A program made the translations under genes and the position numbers. From Oscillospiraceae bacterium (GTDB lineage: Bacteria > Bacillota > Clostridia > Christensenellales > Aristaeellaceae): a stretch of 5,450 nucleotides of DNA. The notes under the pieces are model-generated. The model did no database searches and was not told where the DNA came from. It worked only from the letters and a program-made list of their open reading frames with translations. The stretch is taken from positions 1 to 5,450 of the forward strand of contig JAISBH010000206.1 in the NCBI GenBank assembly GCA_031266295.1, in the 5' to 3' direction. This document shows, piece by piece, positions 5,386-5,450 of this stretch (position 1 is its first letter; each line of letters begins with the position of its first letter).

Positions 5386-5450
5386 ATTACGACGCGGTTC
5401 GCAAGTAACGTGGGACGGGTTGCGCTACGGAACAGACTATCCAGGGACAA

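Overview
The window is GC-rich (mid-to-high 50s percent GC by eye) and looks like chromosomal DNA of a Clostridia-type member of the Bacillota. Oscillospiraceae or Christensenellales relatives would fit. This rests on strong Shine-Dalgarno sites (AAGGAGG, GGAGGG), frequent ATA isoleucine codons despite high GC, an ABC ATPase-FtsX fusion of the style common in Clostridia, and short GC-rich palindromic intergenic repeats of a kind common there. The placement is inference; there is no rRNA or other marker gene.

Layout, left to right: (1) bases 1-73 hold no gene. (2) Bases 74-136 are the left copy of a ~60-bp palindromic repeat. (3) Bases 137-2518 on the minus strand form a tight three-gene operon, transcribed right to left: an OmpR/PhoB-family response regulator, a HAMP-containing sensor histidine kinase (4-bp ATGA overlap) and a six-helix membrane protein resembling the YjdF/DUF2238 family (20-bp overlap or near abutment, depending on its start). 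(4) Bases 2519-2680 are a divergent regulatory region with a perfect tandem 11-bp repeat, a perfect 12-bp palindrome and a -10-like hexamer. (5) Bases 2681-5317 on the plus strand encode an 878-residue protein fusing an ABC ATPase to an FtsX/MacB-type permease. (6) Bases 5326-5385 are a second copy of the repeat in inverted orientation. (7) Bases 5386-5450 show no gene.

The most economical reading is a membrane or envelope-stress module. The kinase has two membrane helices and almost no extracytoplasmic loop, so it probably senses something in or at the membrane, or the state of a membrane partner. The regulator would bind the divergent intergenic region and control its own operon and the transporter. 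The transporter would be a MacB-like mechanotransmission machine acting on a substrate in or outside the membrane, for example a peptide, antibiotic or lipid. The YjdF-like protein is the least understood part and may be an accessory sensor or effector. None of these substrate or signal assignments can be read from the sequence.

The most unusual structural feature is that the whole module sits between two near-identical inverted repeats, each starting within 10 bases of the terminal stop codon of its adjacent transcription unit and in the same orientation relative to it. No transposase or recombinase is visible. I favour an interspersed palindromic repeat family that settles at gene 3' ends over a true mobile-element boundary.
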